The notes: generated by a model from the sequence alone, not told the origin. A stretch of 64,000 bases of DNA from Chitinophaga hostae (GCF_018224885.1 NZ_JAGTXB010000003.1:496001-560000), one strand, 5' to 3'; counted from the stretch's first letter, positions 9,501-17,706 are shown. Made by a program: numbers and translations.

Positions 9501-10320
9501 TGAGCACCCGGAGTCCGAATACGATAAGGAACAGGAACAGGAATCCATACAGCGGATTGGTAGTTTTGGCGAGCAGTGTAGCAAACAGGTTCAGGAAAAT
9601 GAGGACGCAGATACAGCCCAGTACCCGGAGTAATACACTCAGGTTATTGGGGGGATGTATGTGCATACCGCTGTTATAGTCCAGGTAAAATAACGTTTCT
9701 CCGTCCCCGTTATTTACGGGTAAAAGCGTATGTTCCGGTTGTGTTAGCCGGGGGGCTTCTGTTAAAATATTGTATTCTTCTCCCAGTTCTTCCTTGTGGT
9801 AGAAGTGGTTAACCAGATAATTGTTTTTGATGGCGTATTCCAGTCGTACCGGGATCACGCCAACGAGGAATTGTCCGTGGCCGGGGGCAGACTTCACTTT
9901 ACGGGTGATCACTTCATAATACCCGTTTTTCAGTTTCATGAAGCGGGAGCCATTTTCCAGGGAGGTTTGCAGCTCTTCCGGCTGCACCTGGCTGGTATTC
10001 CAGAAGGTAAGCCAGATACCGGAGTGGGCGGAATCGTAGGCAAAAACGTAGTATTCCAGCTGGGTAAGCTTGTCGATGGTTGCCTGGTTATAGCTCCGTG
10101 TAAAGAGGGAGTTAGAGAGACTGGTATCTTTAGACAGTTTCAGGAAGTCCTTTTCTCTTTGCTGGATACTTTTTTCCATGCTGCGTTTCACGCCTTGCGG
10201 GGAGGAGTAGTACGACCAGTAGTTACTGAACAGGAAGGCGAAGGTAAACAGCCAGGCTGCGATGATCAGCAGATAGCCATGCCGCAGGAAAAAAAGCCGT
10301 ATTTCTTTTGTATCGATCAA
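6511..10320 (-). CDS. Very large membrane sensor histidine kinase (NtrY-like core)
   Basis: 1269 residues. The N-terminal half has a signal-anchor (about 12-32), an extracytoplasmic stretch, then at least eight hydrophobic segments (about 225-500), a second large extracytoplasmic part and a TM near 720-740. Later come a TM pair around 780 and 965-985, a HAMP-like linker (ITRSFSLVTEKLRHVNLG) and HisKA with H1059 in RQVAHEIKNPLTPMKLS. The HATPase has NLLLNAIQAIP, SDNGEGIS and GTGLGLAMCKNI. The HEIKNPLTPxKLS block is the NtrY-type signature. No NtrX-like response regulator is adjacent. The gene lies between mazG (20 bp upstream) and the ankyrin gene. The first third resembles no sensor domain I can name. 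Confidence 0.88.
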   Translation of the reverse strand: MIDTKEIRLFFLRHGYLLIIAAWLFTFAFLFSNYWSYYSSPQGVKRSMEKSIQQREKDFLKLSKDTSLSNSLFTRSYNQATIDKLTQLEYYVFAYDSAHSGIWLTFWNTSQVQPEELQTSLENGSRFMKLKNGYYEVITRKVKSAPGHGQFLVGVIPVRLEYAIKNNYLVNHFYHKEELGEEYNILTEAPRLTQPEHTLLPVNNGDGETLFYLDYNSGMHIHPPNNLSVLLRVLGCICVLIFLNLFATLLAKTTNPLYGFLFLFLIVFGLRVLSYVYPFPFNLKELNIFDPRIYAKDEIFYSLGDLLINVLLTFWMILFFREHVKTINPPVLKKRWAQSLVIIIASLILYIVEQFLADLIQSLVIDSRISFDVINSFSITEYSVIGFVVLGFISFSFLFFSQIINYLLNELTNFQYRTKYIWLGAVGIIWLLFRVHNPELPFSISMVVWLLVYIVLLDFIADRFESSMATVPFLFWLFLLTITTSGALVHYNNHKELYARQRLAEDLSRQKDPYLEMLLNDIGKKIEHDEAIQYFFQDSSGRERRKATFDSLLLQKYFQGYLSRFKVNIYAYDENGASLFQSDTISLLTFNRLMFVESEASPALVPGNDLFYYERSFNDYSYIAKKEFHKTNNDVSGWLVYMLTPKPVNSERLYPELLVEGDVSDPGREYGGTYSFAVYDKGILVSNNNDFPFPIRLYPHDIPLTDIAVKSVNGYSELLYRASADKVVVVAKEHRMFVEFITLFAYMFCLFLLIIAIYKAFDLLIKARMRISNLRTLINVSIRKKVHGTIIFVVIFSFLILAITTIKFFIYRSESQNRERLSKTMREVAKDVEKVFENQRDLDQVGDIYDSELMKRLSASLADIADERALDINVYDRDGNLQLTTQPLMTDKGLISAKMDPQAYYRLFRLEQIQFIHTEYIGVMPFLSGYMPLRNHDTHEVIAYLNVPYFATQTELNEQISNFLVALINFNAFIFLIAGMVALLITNSITRSFSLVTEKLRHVNLGQRNDEIEWDKDDEIGALVKEYNKMVRKLEVSAVRLAKSEREGAWREMARQVAHEIKNPLTPMKLSIQYLQRAIAGDSPNVKELSRNVAGTLVEQIEHLSNIASDFSAFARIGEPNNEVVLINEVLHSLTSLYQGHEDCEVTYMEPTRDFYVFADKTQMNRLFTNLLLNAIQAIPDDRKGQIGVRLQLTSDNFVIVSVSDNGEGISSEVQSRIFVPNFTTKSSGTGLGLAMCKNIAEQARGEIWFETKLNEGTTFYVKLPLDGK

Positions 10321-10340
10321 TGAGATGCTGTTATAAAAAT

Positions 10341-11111
10341 TTATAATTGCTCTGTGGCTTTCACCTGGTTCCAGAGTGTATCCATTTCCGTTAAGTTCAT
10401 ATCATTGAGGGTACGGCCCTGCTGCAGTGCCATGGCTTCCATGGCCTGAAAACGGCGTTGGAATTTTTTGTTGGTACGTTCGAGGGCATTTTCCGCATCT
10501 ATGTCGAGAAAGCGGGAGTAGTTTACCAGGGAGAACATCACATCGCCGAATTCATCTTCTATAGCATCTTTACTACCGCTGCTGACGGCTTCTTCCAGCT
10601 CATTTACTTCTTCCTTCACCTTATCCCATACCTGGCTGGTATTGTCCCATTCAAAGCCGGTTTGTTTGGCTTTTTCCTGGAGGCGCATTGCTTTTACGAG
10701 TGCGGGTAATGAGAGGGGTACGCCGCTGAGCACGGAGGTTTTACCTTCTTTCAGCTTAAGTTTCTCCCAGTTTTGTTTTACCTGTTCTTCCGTATCGGCT
10801 TTTACATCTCCATAAATATGCGGGTGACGGTGGATGAGTTTATCACATACCCCGTTGATCACGTCGTTGATATCGAATTTTTGTTGTTCGGCGCCTATTT
10901 TGGCATAAAACACGATATGCAGGAGAATATCGCCCAGTTCTTCCTTGATGGACTTCCAGTCTTCGTCAGTAATAGCATCTGCCAGCTCGTAGGTTTCTTC
11001 GATGGTGAGCTGCCGGAGCGTTTGAATGGTTTGCTTGCGGTCCCAGGGGCATTTTTCCCTTAAATCGTCCATGATCTGCAGGAGGCGATCAAATGTGGCT
11101 GTCTTTTCCAT
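10341..11111 (-). CDS. mazG: Nucleoside triphosphate pyrophosphohydrolase MazG
   Basis: A 256-residue tandem MazG-fold protein that hydrolyses (d)NTPs to NMP and pyrophosphate. The first domain has EKCPWDRKQTIQTL, then the metal-binding EETYE and EELGDILLHIVFY (EExxE...ExxD). The second has VKEEVNELEEAV and EDEFGDVMFSLVNYSR. It is first in the minus-strand operon with the large kinase and ankyrin gene. A TACATTTG box on the minus strand (11169-11176) could be its -7 element, but no good -33 accompanies it. Confidence 0.95.
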   Translation of the reverse strand: MEKTATFDRLLQIMDDLREKCPWDRKQTIQTLRQLTIEETYELADAITDEDWKSIKEELGDILLHIVFYAKIGAEQQKFDINDVINGVCDKLIHRHPHIYGDVKADTEEQVKQNWEKLKLKEGKTSVLSGVPLSLPALVKAMRLQEKAKQTGFEWDNTSQVWDKVKEEVNELEEAVSSGSKDAIEDEFGDVMFSLVNYSRFLDIDAENALERTNKKFQRRFQAMEAMALQQGRTLNDMNLTEMDTLWNQVKATEQL

Positions 11112-11138
11112 ATTTTGTAAAAATAGGGATCATTTTTA

Positions 11139-11169
11139 AGCTTTTAGCCACCAGCTTTTAGCTTTTAAC
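11139..11169. repeat. Short AGCTTTTAGC tandem repeats
   Basis: AGCTTTTAGC occurs at 11139-11148 and 11153-11162, with an overlapping variant AGCTTTTAAC at 11160-11169, in the divergent mazG-tex intergenic region just upstream of mazG. No function is assigned; it could be a dispersed low-complexity repeat or a binding site. Confidence 0.5.
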
Positions 11170-11234
11170 AAATGTAACGAAGATCATCCGCTGCAGTTGC
11201 TAAAGGCCAAAGGATAAATGGGGAATTCTTTTTC

Positions 11235-11264
11235 TTGGTAAAAAGCCCATTTTAATTACATTTG
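11235..11264 (+). promoter_or_regulatory. Probable tex promoter
   Basis: TTG (11235-11237) and TACATTTG (11257-11264) are separated by 19 bp, matching the Bacteroidota consensus. The tex ATG is at 11388, giving an untranslated leader of a little over 110 nt in which I see no recognised riboswitch. Confidence 0.6.
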
Positions 11265-11387
11265 CGAGCTATAAAATTGTAGTGATTTCATGATTTGGAG
11301 ATAGCGAAATTTTGTTGTGGCAGTGCAGTATTGTGACAATAAAATCCGGGGATCTGGCAATCAAAAAATCCCAAAATGTATTGATTT

Positions 11388-13664
11388 ATGAATCCGAAAC
11401 ACATTGCGCTTATTTCATCGGAATTAGGTATTTCCGGCAAACAGGCAGAAAATACCATGACCCTGTTATCTGAGGGATCTACGGTGCCCTTTATCAGTCG
11501 TTACCGTAAAGAGGTAACGGGTAGTTTGGATGAGGTGCAGATAGGTCGTATTGAAGACTTGCAGAAGCGTTACAAGGAGGTGGATGATCGCCGTGAGTTT
11601 ATTATCAAAACGATTACGGAGCAGGAGAAAATGACCCCGGAGTTGCTGGAAAAAATAGAGCAAACCTGGGTGCTGGCAGAGCTGGAAGATATTTATCTTC
11701 CTTATAAGCCCAAGCGTAAAACGCGTGCTACCGTGGCGATTGAGAAGGGATTGGAGCCATTGGCCAGGTTGTTATTTGAAGAGCAGGATGCTGACATTGC
11801 TGCTGCGGAAACATTTATCAACGAGCAGGTAGCTACATCAGAAGAAGCGTTGAAAGGTGCGCGGGATATTATTGCGGAATGGATCAATGAAAACGCGGAA
11901 TGCCGTGACAAGCTGCGTAAATTATTTGCCAATACCGGCAAGCTTACTTCCAAGGTAGTGGAAGGAAAAGAAGCGGATGGCGATAAATATAAAGATTACT
12001 TTGAGTTTTCAGAAGACCTGCGGGAGATGCCGTCTCACCGGGTGCTGGCGATATTACGTGCAGAGCACGAAGGTATTTTGTTCAGCTCTATTGCTCCTGT
12101 GGAAGAAGATGCCAATGAGCTGATCAACAAACAGTTTGTAACCGGCAAGGGTAAGGCAGCGGAGCAGGTAACCAAGGCTGCTGCGGATGCGTACAAGCGT
12201 TTGCTGCGTCCTTCCCTGGAAAATGAGTTCAGGGCGGTAGCGAAGGAAAAGGCGGATGCAGAGGCCATCGAAGTATTTGCTGAAAACCTGCGTCAATTGT
12301 TGCTGGCGGCGCCATTGGGTCCTAAAGGTGTTATTGCGATTGACCCGGGTTACCGGACCGGTTGTAAGGTGGTGGCGTTAGATAACCAGGGTAATATGCT
12401 GGCCAACGATGTGATATACCCGTTGGAGAAGAATTACAAACGGGATGATGCAGAAGCCCTGCTGAAGAAATGGGCAGATAAATACGAAACCGAAGCTATC
12501 GCTGTGGGCAATGGTACGGCGGGTCGTGAAACCGAAGAATTTGTGAAGAAGATCGACTTTGGTAAAAAGGTGAATGTATTCATGGTAAACGAAAGCGGCG
12601 CCTCCGTTTATTCTGCATCGGAAGTAGCCCGTGAGGAGTTCCCTGATCATGATGTAACGGTTCGCGGTGCGGTTTCTATTGGCCGTCGTTTGATAGATCC
12701 GCTGGCGGAGCTGGTGAAGATAGATCCCAAGGCGATTGGTGTTGGACAGTATCAGCATGATGTGAGCCAGTCTTCCCTGAAACAGAGCCTGGACCGCGTG
12801 GTAGTGAGCTGCGTAAACAATGTAGGTGTGAACCTGAATACAGCCTCCAAGCATTTGCTGGCTTATATCTCCGGCCTGGGGCCTTCCCTGGCGGAGAACA
12901 TTGTAAAATACCGTAAAGAGAACGGCGCTTTCAGTAACCGTATGCAGTTAAAGAAAGTGCATCGTTTGGGTGACAAAGCATTTGAGCAGTGCGCGGGCTT
13001 TCTTCGTATTGAAAATGGCGATAATCCGTTGGATAATTCTGCCGTGCATCCGGAGCGTTATGACCTGATAAAGGAAATGGCGGAGAAACAACATTGTACG
13101 GTACCTGATCTGATTGGCAAGGAAGAGTTGCGGAAGCAGATCAATGCCAAGGATTATGTGAGTCCGGAAGTAGGTTTGCTGACATTGGAAGATATTCTGA
13201 AGGAGCTGGCCAAACCAAGCCGTGATCCGCGTGACGAGATTTCTATTTTTGAATATGCGGAAGGCATCCACAAGATGGAGGATGTAAAACCGGGAATGGT
13301 GCTGCCGGGCGTAGTGACGAACATTACTGCATTTGGTGCATTCGTTGACATCGGGGTTAAACAGGATGGGCTGGTGCATATTTCCCATCTCTCCAATAAA
13401 TTTATCAGTAATCCTAATGAAGCCGTGAAGCTGAACCAGAAGGTACAGGTAACGGTACTGGAAATAGATGTAGCGCGCAAACGCATTTCCTTATCTATGA
13501 AAGATAATGAGAAAGGCGGTGGCGGCGGACAGCAGCAGCAGGGGCCACGTAAATCAGAGCCGCGTAAGGATATCCGCAAGGATAAACCTGCGGCGAAAGA
13601 GGCGCCGCTGAATGATTTCCAGGCTAAGCTGGCGGCGTTGAAGAATAAATTCGATGATCGCTGA
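11388..13664 (+). CDS. tex: RNA-binding transcriptional accessory protein Tex
   Basis: 758 residues. Tex proteins bind nucleic acid and associate with transcription. Recognisable parts are the N-terminal HTH region (SEGSTVPFISRYRKEVTGSL), the YqgF/RuvX-like RNase H fold domain (VIAIDPGYRTGCKVVALD), the helix-hairpin-helix part (NTASKHLLAYISGLGPSLAE) and a C-terminal S1 domain (about 632-706). The last 52 residues form a low-complexity basic tail with GGGGGQQQQ, an extension common in Bacteroidota. The stop codon lies inside the left arm of the large inverted repeat that follows. Confidence 0.97.
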   Translation: MNPKHIALISSELGISGKQAENTMTLLSEGSTVPFISRYRKEVTGSLDEVQIGRIEDLQKRYKEVDDRREFIIKTITEQEKMTPELLEKIEQTWVLAELEDIYLPYKPKRKTRATVAIEKGLEPLARLLFEEQDADIAAAETFINEQVATSEEALKGARDIIAEWINENAECRDKLRKLFANTGKLTSKVVEGKEADGDKYKDYFEFSEDLREMPSHRVLAILRAEHEGILFSSIAPVEEDANELINKQFVTGKGKAAEQVTKAAADAYKRLLRPSLENEFRAVAKEKADAEAIEVFAENLRQLLLAAPLGPKGVIAIDPGYRTGCKVVALDNQGNMLANDVIYPLEKNYKRDDAEALLKKWADKYETEAIAVGNGTAGRETEEFVKKIDFGKKVNVFMVNESGASVYSASEVAREEFPDHDVTVRGAVSIGRRLIDPLAELVKIDPKAIGVGQYQHDVSQSSLKQSLDRVVVSCVNNVGVNLNTASKHLLAYISGLGPSLAENIVKYRKENGAFSNRMQLKKVHRLGDKAFEQCAGFLRIENGDNPLDNSAVHPERYDLIKEMAEKQHCTVPDLIGKEELRKQINAKDYVSPEVGLLTLEDILKELAKPSRDPRDEISIFEYAEGIHKMEDVKPGMVLPGVVTNITAFGAFVDIGVKQDGLVHISHLSNKFISNPNEAVKLNQKVQVTVLEIDVARKRISLSMKDNEKGGGGGQQQQGPRKSEPRKDIRKDKPAAKEAPLNDFQAKLAALKNKFDDR

Positions 13665-13887
13665 TTTTTCTTGCCCCGGGATTTTTTTTTTGCCCAGGAT
13701 TAACAGTGATTATGATGATTTTCAGGATTTTATTTTTGAGATTTTATGTGATTAAAAAAGATTAGCGAAGATTACCAGTATGAAAATCTTCGCTAATCTT
13801 TTTAAAATCATCAAAGGAAAAAATCCTGAAAATCATCATAATCACTGTTAATCCTGGGCAAAAAAAATCCCGGGCAAAAAATCAGCG
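13659..13887. repeat. 229-bp nested inverted repeat / bidirectional terminator
   Basis: The outer arms begin at 13659 (CGCTGATTTTT) and end at 13887 with the reverse complement. They contain a perfect 41-bp stem (13691-13731 with 13820-13860). Within them lies a second perfect 19-bp stem (13755-13773 with 13785-13803) and an 11-nt loop. The arms include the TGA of tex (13662-13664) and of the convergent lipoprotein gene (13882-13884). Runs of T follow the CCCGGG part on each side. It probably ends transcription from both sides and could form a cruciform. A related unit occurs at 38134-38170. Confidence 0.9.
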
Positions 13888-14406
13888 GTCAAATTTCTGC
13901 ATCCACTGAAGAAACTTTTCGGGGTAGTCGGTATCTCCTTTTTCGCTGAAGAGCATGAGGCTTCGGTTTACGGTGAAGCCGATATAGATAATATCGCGGT
14001 CGAGGTCTATAGCGATAGCAGCTTCATCGTAGCCGGATTTGCCGGGTGTATATCCCTCATTAAAGAGGATTTTATTTTCTACTTCGATGGGGGGAGATAC
14101 TTTTAATCTTTCGAAGAAAGTTTTCCTGGCTTTGCTTACCAGTGCTACGAAGCGGCTTTTCAATGGTTCTTTTTCAAAAAGGCCGCTTTCCACGGCATAT
14201 TTGCCTTCGTAGGAGAGAAAGCTGTTCCAGGATGCTACCAGGTCAGTTTGAATAGTATCGCCGCCGGCGATCATGGTGTCGGTGGCGGGCAGGCTTGTCT
14301 GATCCGCCAGTACAACTGCCCGGACCTGCTGTGTAGGCCCATTACAGGCGATGACACAGAAAGTGAATGAAATAAACGATGCAACAGGAATCCGTCTTGC
14401 ACTCAT
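13882..14406 (-). CDS. Hypothetical lipoprotein
   Basis: A 174-residue protein whose ATG at 14406 gives MSARRIPVASFISFTFCVIA followed by Cys, a signal-peptidase-II type signal with a lipobox-like VIAC. A longer reading from 14466 has no sensible signal. The mature part is mixed polar sequence with YEGKYAVESGLFEKEPL and an IYIGFTVNRSLMLFSEKGD segment, possibly beta-rich. No family is recognised. It is expected to sit in the outer or inner membrane, facing the periplasm. Its last two codons and stop fall inside the right arm of the inverted repeat. Confidence 0.7.
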   Translation of the reverse strand: MSARRIPVASFISFTFCVIACNGPTQQVRAVVLADQTSLPATDTMIAGGDTIQTDLVASWNSFLSYEGKYAVESGLFEKEPLKSRFVALVSKARKTFFERLKVSPPIEVENKILFNEGYTPGKSGYDEAAIAIDLDRDIIYIGFTVNRSLMLFSEKGDTDYPEKFLQWMQKFDR

Positions 14407-14548
14407 GGTTAAATTTTTTTGATAGTAACGGGGTTTACAAAACGCTGACGGGCACCACTTTCCCACAGCGATAACAATATGATTTTTCAGCCGAAGGTCA
14501 ACAAGTCAGATAATAAAAAAGTTTAATGGTTTTTCAATAAAGCTTACG

Positions 14549-15325
14549 TTACTTTCCTTTAAATACAGGTGATCTCTTTTCCATAAAAGCCTGCATGCCT
14601 TCCTTCTGATCTTCAGATGCAAAGAGAAGATAAAAATTTTTACGTTCAAAATGTAATCCTTCTTCCAGGCTGGTATCAAATGCTTTCAGGACGGCTTCCT
14701 TGGCCATTTTAAGGGCCATGGGGCTCATTGCGGCTGTTTCCGCGGCCAGTTTAATGGCTTCTTTCAAAAAAAGGTCTACGGGCACGATACGGTTTATCAA
14801 GCCTGCCTGCAGGGCCTCCTCTGCGGTGATAAAGCGACCTGTGAGCACCATTTCCATGGCGAGAGCTTTACCTACGGCGCGTGTAAGTCGCTGGGTGCCA
14901 CCGGCGCCGGGCATCACGCCCAGTTTTATTTCCGGTTGGCCGAAACGGGCTGTTTCGCTGGCAACGATCATATCACAGAGCATCATCAGTTCGCAGCCCC
15001 CGCCAAGGGCGAAGCCGCTCACCGCCGCGATAATAGGTTTCTTTGTTTTTTTGATGGCATCCCAGGTGCTGAACTGGTCGATATTATACATATCAATGGC
15101 TGTTTTATCAGCCATTTGTTTAATATCGGCGCCGGCGGCAAAGGCTTTGTCGTTACCGCTTAATACGATAACCCGCACCTGTTCATCAGCATCCAGCTGT
15201 TTCAGGGCATCTCTGAGCTCTCCCATGAGCTGCAGGTTGAGTGCATTCAGTTCTTTGGGGCGGTTTAATTGTATGTGGGCCACATATGGCGCCACCTGTT
15301 GGTGTATGATGATATATTCAGGCAT
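14549..15325 (-). CDS. Enoyl-CoA hydratase/isomerase (crotonase family)
   Basis: 258 residues, the usual crotonase length. It shows HIQLNRPKELNALN, the oxyanion-hole segments FAAGADIKQM and FALGGGCELMMLCD, and FGQPEIKLGVMPGAGGTQRL with the two catalytic glutamates of true enoyl-CoA hydratases. It should hydrate trans-2-enoyl-CoA to 3-hydroxyacyl-CoA in fatty-acid or aromatic degradation. It starts 8 bp after the DUF3667 gene, so the two are likely co-transcribed. No beta-oxidation partner is encoded nearby. The acyl substrate cannot be told from sequence. Confidence 0.93.
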   Translation of the reverse strand: MPEYIIIHQQVAPYVAHIQLNRPKELNALNLQLMGELRDALKQLDADEQVRVIVLSGNDKAFAAGADIKQMADKTAIDMYNIDQFSTWDAIKKTKKPIIAAVSGFALGGGCELMMLCDMIVASETARFGQPEIKLGVMPGAGGTQRLTRAVGKALAMEMVLTGRFITAEEALQAGLINRIVPVDLFLKEAIKLAAETAAMSPMALKMAKEAVLKAFDTSLEEGLHFERKNFYLLFASEDQKEGMQAFMEKRSPVFKGK

Positions 15326-15333
15326 ATTTAAAG

Positions 15334-16332
15334 TTAAAGAAATATGCTAAAAATAAGCACCAGGGAGCCAAGAAACACCAATCCCGCTGCGATGGCATAG
15401 GCAACGAGCAGGAAGATCCCTTTTGCCAGCGACTTTCTGAAGCTTTGTTTATAGTTATTGCTAAGTGCCAGTACCAGGTAAATAAAGATCATCCAGTAGA
15501 CGATGGACAGAAAAACATCGTTATGGAAGATCGCTTCCAGTAAAAATCCCAACAGCAGCACCATAAATGCGAAGGAATGCAGGTGGATAGCGAAGATGGC
15601 GTGATCCGCATAGAGCCATTTCTTCTTGTCATAGATCCATTTCATAAACAGGGCGAACAATGGCAGCAGTAAAAACATCAACTTAGGGAGATTGTGTTTA
15701 AACACTTCCACCAGCGCCTCCTGGTAATTGTTCCCGTATTTGTGGCGGATTTCGGCCATCCGCCGGAAAAGGAGCCTCGACGGACCGTGTAGGCGCTCAC
15801 TATCCGGCAGGGCCGCCTGGGCGGAATCAAATGATTTGACAGAGGTATAACCTCCGAACTGCGAGGTGACTTTTTGTATTTTCTCCAGCTTCGAGGTGTC
15901 TTCCGCCAAAGCTTTTTTCAGGTCTTCGTTACCGGCTATTGCAGTATCTCCCCGGAAAGCAGCCTGCATTGCCTGCTCTGCTGTTACCGGCTCCTCTCCT
16001 TCCGTTTCTTCGTGGCCGGAGTGAATGGCGAAGACGCCAAAAAAGAAGACAAAGGAAACAAACACATAGAGCTTTATCGGGTTCACATAGCGTACCCTTT
16101 TTCCGGCCATATATTCGCGGGAAAGAAATCCGGGCCTGAATAACAGGTTCTTAAGGGTAACCAGGAACTGGGAGTCGTAGTGAAAGATATCCGCCACAAA
16201 ATGTTTAAACAGGTGGCCAAAGGTTTCGTGTTGCACCGTATTTTCCTGGCCACAGTGGGTACAATAGCGTTCAGGTACGTCCGTACCACAGTTAAGACAG
16301 TGTTTGTCCTGGCGTAAGGGTTGCGTTTTCAA
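15334..16332 (-). CDS. DUF3667 zinc-ribbon membrane protein
   Basis: A 332-residue protein with an N-terminal zinc ribbon of the CxxC-x8-CxxC type (CLNCGTDVPERYCTHCGQ). The DUF3667 core follows (DIFHYDSQFLVTLKNLLFRP, then FLSREYMAGKRVRYVNPIKL) and leads into a TM segment. A charged loop comes next, and three or four further hydrophobic segments lie in the last third. Members are common in Bacteroidota and uncharacterised. The zinc ribbon should face the cytoplasm. It is the upstream gene of a two-gene unit with the crotonase, which may be accidental. Confidence 0.88.
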   Translation of the reverse strand: MKTQPLRQDKHCLNCGTDVPERYCTHCGQENTVQHETFGHLFKHFVADIFHYDSQFLVTLKNLLFRPGFLSREYMAGKRVRYVNPIKLYVFVSFVFFFGVFAIHSGHEETEGEEPVTAEQAMQAAFRGDTAIAGNEDLKKALAEDTSKLEKIQKVTSQFGGYTSVKSFDSAQAALPDSERLHGPSRLLFRRMAEIRHKYGNNYQEALVEVFKHNLPKLMFLLLPLFALFMKWIYDKKKWLYADHAIFAIHLHSFAFMVLLLGFLLEAIFHNDVFLSIVYWMIFIYLVLALSNNYKQSFRKSLAKGIFLLVAYAIAAGLVFLGSLVLIFSIFL

Positions 16333-16423
16333 GCGATTTAGATAATTGTTGTTGCGACAAGATAAAAAGAAATCAGGGCCTTATATCATCCCCGCAAAAA
16401 ATTTTAATATGATTTTTGCGTTT

Positions 16424-16431
16424 TACTTTTG
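16424..16431 (+). promoter_or_regulatory. -7 box TACTTTTG of the YD-repeat-like gene
   Basis: TACTTTTG matches TAnnTTTG 31 bp before the ATG at 16463. No good TTTG is seen at the right spacing upstream, so this is a partial match. Confidence 0.45.
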
Positions 16432-16462
16432 TAACAATTAAAAATCAGCGATTTTTACGTTC

Positions 16463-17302
16463 ATGAAAAAAACGATTCTACTGTCACTGGGTATGCTGGC
16501 ATTTGCGGGCAGGGGGTTTTGTCAATACTACTTCCAGGATATTTATAATACGCAGCAAACGGTAGCCACCCTGGCGCTGTTGAAAGATAACAAGGTAAAG
16601 ACCCAGATGGTGCAAACCCTGGATGCCAATATGGAAATAGACCGGGATTTCCGTTGCGAGCGGAATTTAAGTCCTACGTATCACCAGATGCGGGCGCAAA
16701 CGCAGTCCAGCTCAACCGGTTATTCTGCGATGACATCGTCCTTTTCCAGCAAGGGGCAGCTGACCAAAACAGTGGACAGCTCATCCGCGAGTGTTACTAT
16801 CACCTTATATCGTTACACCGGCGACGGGTTGTTGCAATATATCAGCAGTACTTCTGTAGCGCGGGAAAGCAAGATGCGTTTTGAAGAAACCAGGGCCTAT
16901 GTATACGACGCGGCGGGGCATTTGCAACGGATGATACAAAAGAAAGGTAACGTGAATGACTCAGCAGTGGTTACGTTTAAAACGGATACCAGCGGGCATG
17001 TAACGGAAGAACTGGAGCAGCGGAGCGGAAAGCGCACGTTTTACAACTATGATAAAGAGGGTCATCTGACAGATGTATACCGCTATCAGCCTGCGAAAAA
17101 ACGGATGCTCCCCGACTATATTTTTGAGTATAATACACAGGGAAAGCTGGTGAAGATGACTACCGTGAACGCACAAACGTCGTCGTACACTATCTGGCAA
17201 TATGAATATCAGTCTAACGGGCTACCTCTAAAAGAAACCTGTTATGGCAAGGGGAAAGAGCTGATGGGTATGGTGAAATACAGTTACGATCTGAATCCGT
17301 AG
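16463..17302 (+). CDS. Exported YD/RHS-repeat-like protein
   Basis: 279 residues with a Sec signal peptide (MKKTILLSLGMLAFAGRGFC, cleavage near GFCQ-YY). The rest is built of imperfect repeats of about 20-40 residues with aromatic-Asp/Glu-G-L signatures (YDAAGHLQRM, YDKEGHLTDVYRY, YNTQGKLVKM, YQSNGLPLKE), as in YD/RHS-type beta repeats. It is far shorter than true RHS toxins and has no toxin tip or self-cleaving core, so it is probably a periplasmic or surface protein of unknown role. It stands alone before the tRNA genes. Confidence 0.75.
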   Translation: MKKTILLSLGMLAFAGRGFCQYYFQDIYNTQQTVATLALLKDNKVKTQMVQTLDANMEIDRDFRCERNLSPTYHQMRAQTQSSSTGYSAMTSSFSSKGQLTKTVDSSSASVTITLYRYTGDGLLQYISSTSVARESKMRFEETRAYVYDAAGHLQRMIQKKGNVNDSAVVTFKTDTSGHVTEELEQRSGKRTFYNYDKEGHLTDVYRYQPAKKRMLPDYIFEYNTQGKLVKMTTVNAQTSSYTIWQYEYQSNGLPLKETCYGKGKELMGMVKYSYDLNP

Positions 17303-17358
17303 TTACAGTTTAAAAAAAAAGAGATTCGTAAAATATTTTAATTCAAGGCGAGAAAAAT

Positions 17359-17388
17359 TTTGCAACTTCGAAAAGATTGCTATCTTTG
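17359..17388 (+). promoter_or_regulatory. tRNA operon promoter
   Basis: TTTG (17359-17362), an 18-bp spacer and TATCTTTG (17381-17388) give a full match to the Bacteroidota -33/-7 consensus, 45 bp upstream of tRNA-Gly. Confidence 0.85.
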
Positions 17389-17433
17389 CAATCCCAACGA
17401 AAAAAAGCCGGAGGGAAAAGTTCTTAAACTAAT

Positions 17434-17506
<73 letters not shown>

Positions 17507-17523
17507 CTGATTATTCCCTACAA

Positions 17524-17609
17524 ACCCTGGTGGTGGAATTGGTAGACACGCGGGACTTAAAATCCCGTTCGCAGCAATGCGAGTGTGGGTTCAACTCCCA
17601 TCTGGGGTA
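17524..17609 (+). tRNA. tRNA-Leu (anticodon UAA)
   Basis: 86 nt with a long variable arm, as expected for class II tRNA. The acceptor is ACCCTGG/CTGGGGT with two G-U pairs, the D-loop has AATTGGTAGACACG, the anticodon arm is CGGGA-CTTAAAA-TCCCG and the T-loop is TTCAACT. The discriminator is A and no CCA is encoded. It reads UUA and probably UUG. Confidence 0.95.
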
Positions 17610-17640
17610 CTTTTTAGAGCGGACGCTCTTAGAATTTTAA

Positions 17641-17670
17641 AAGGCATCGATGCAAATCGGTGCCTTTTTT
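17641..17670 (+). terminator. tRNA operon terminator
   Basis: An 11-bp stem (AAGGCATCGAT / ATCGGTGCCTT, one T-G pair) with a GCAA loop is followed by a T run. It ends the Gly-Leu tRNA transcript before the hxs region. Confidence 0.85.
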
Positions 17671-17706
17671 ATTTGTGTAATAAGACCCTATTGAATTTAT
17701 TTCATG

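Noticed and set aside
16463..17302. RHS/YD toxin interpretation of the exported repeat protein
   Set aside because: It is only 279 residues, has no RHS core boundary motif, no variable toxin tip and no immunity gene next to it.
17524..17609. tRNA-Leu as an integration site with a duplicated 3' end
   Set aside because: I looked for a second copy of the tRNA 3' sequence up to about 24 kb and for an integrase gene and found neither, so no att sites are claimed.
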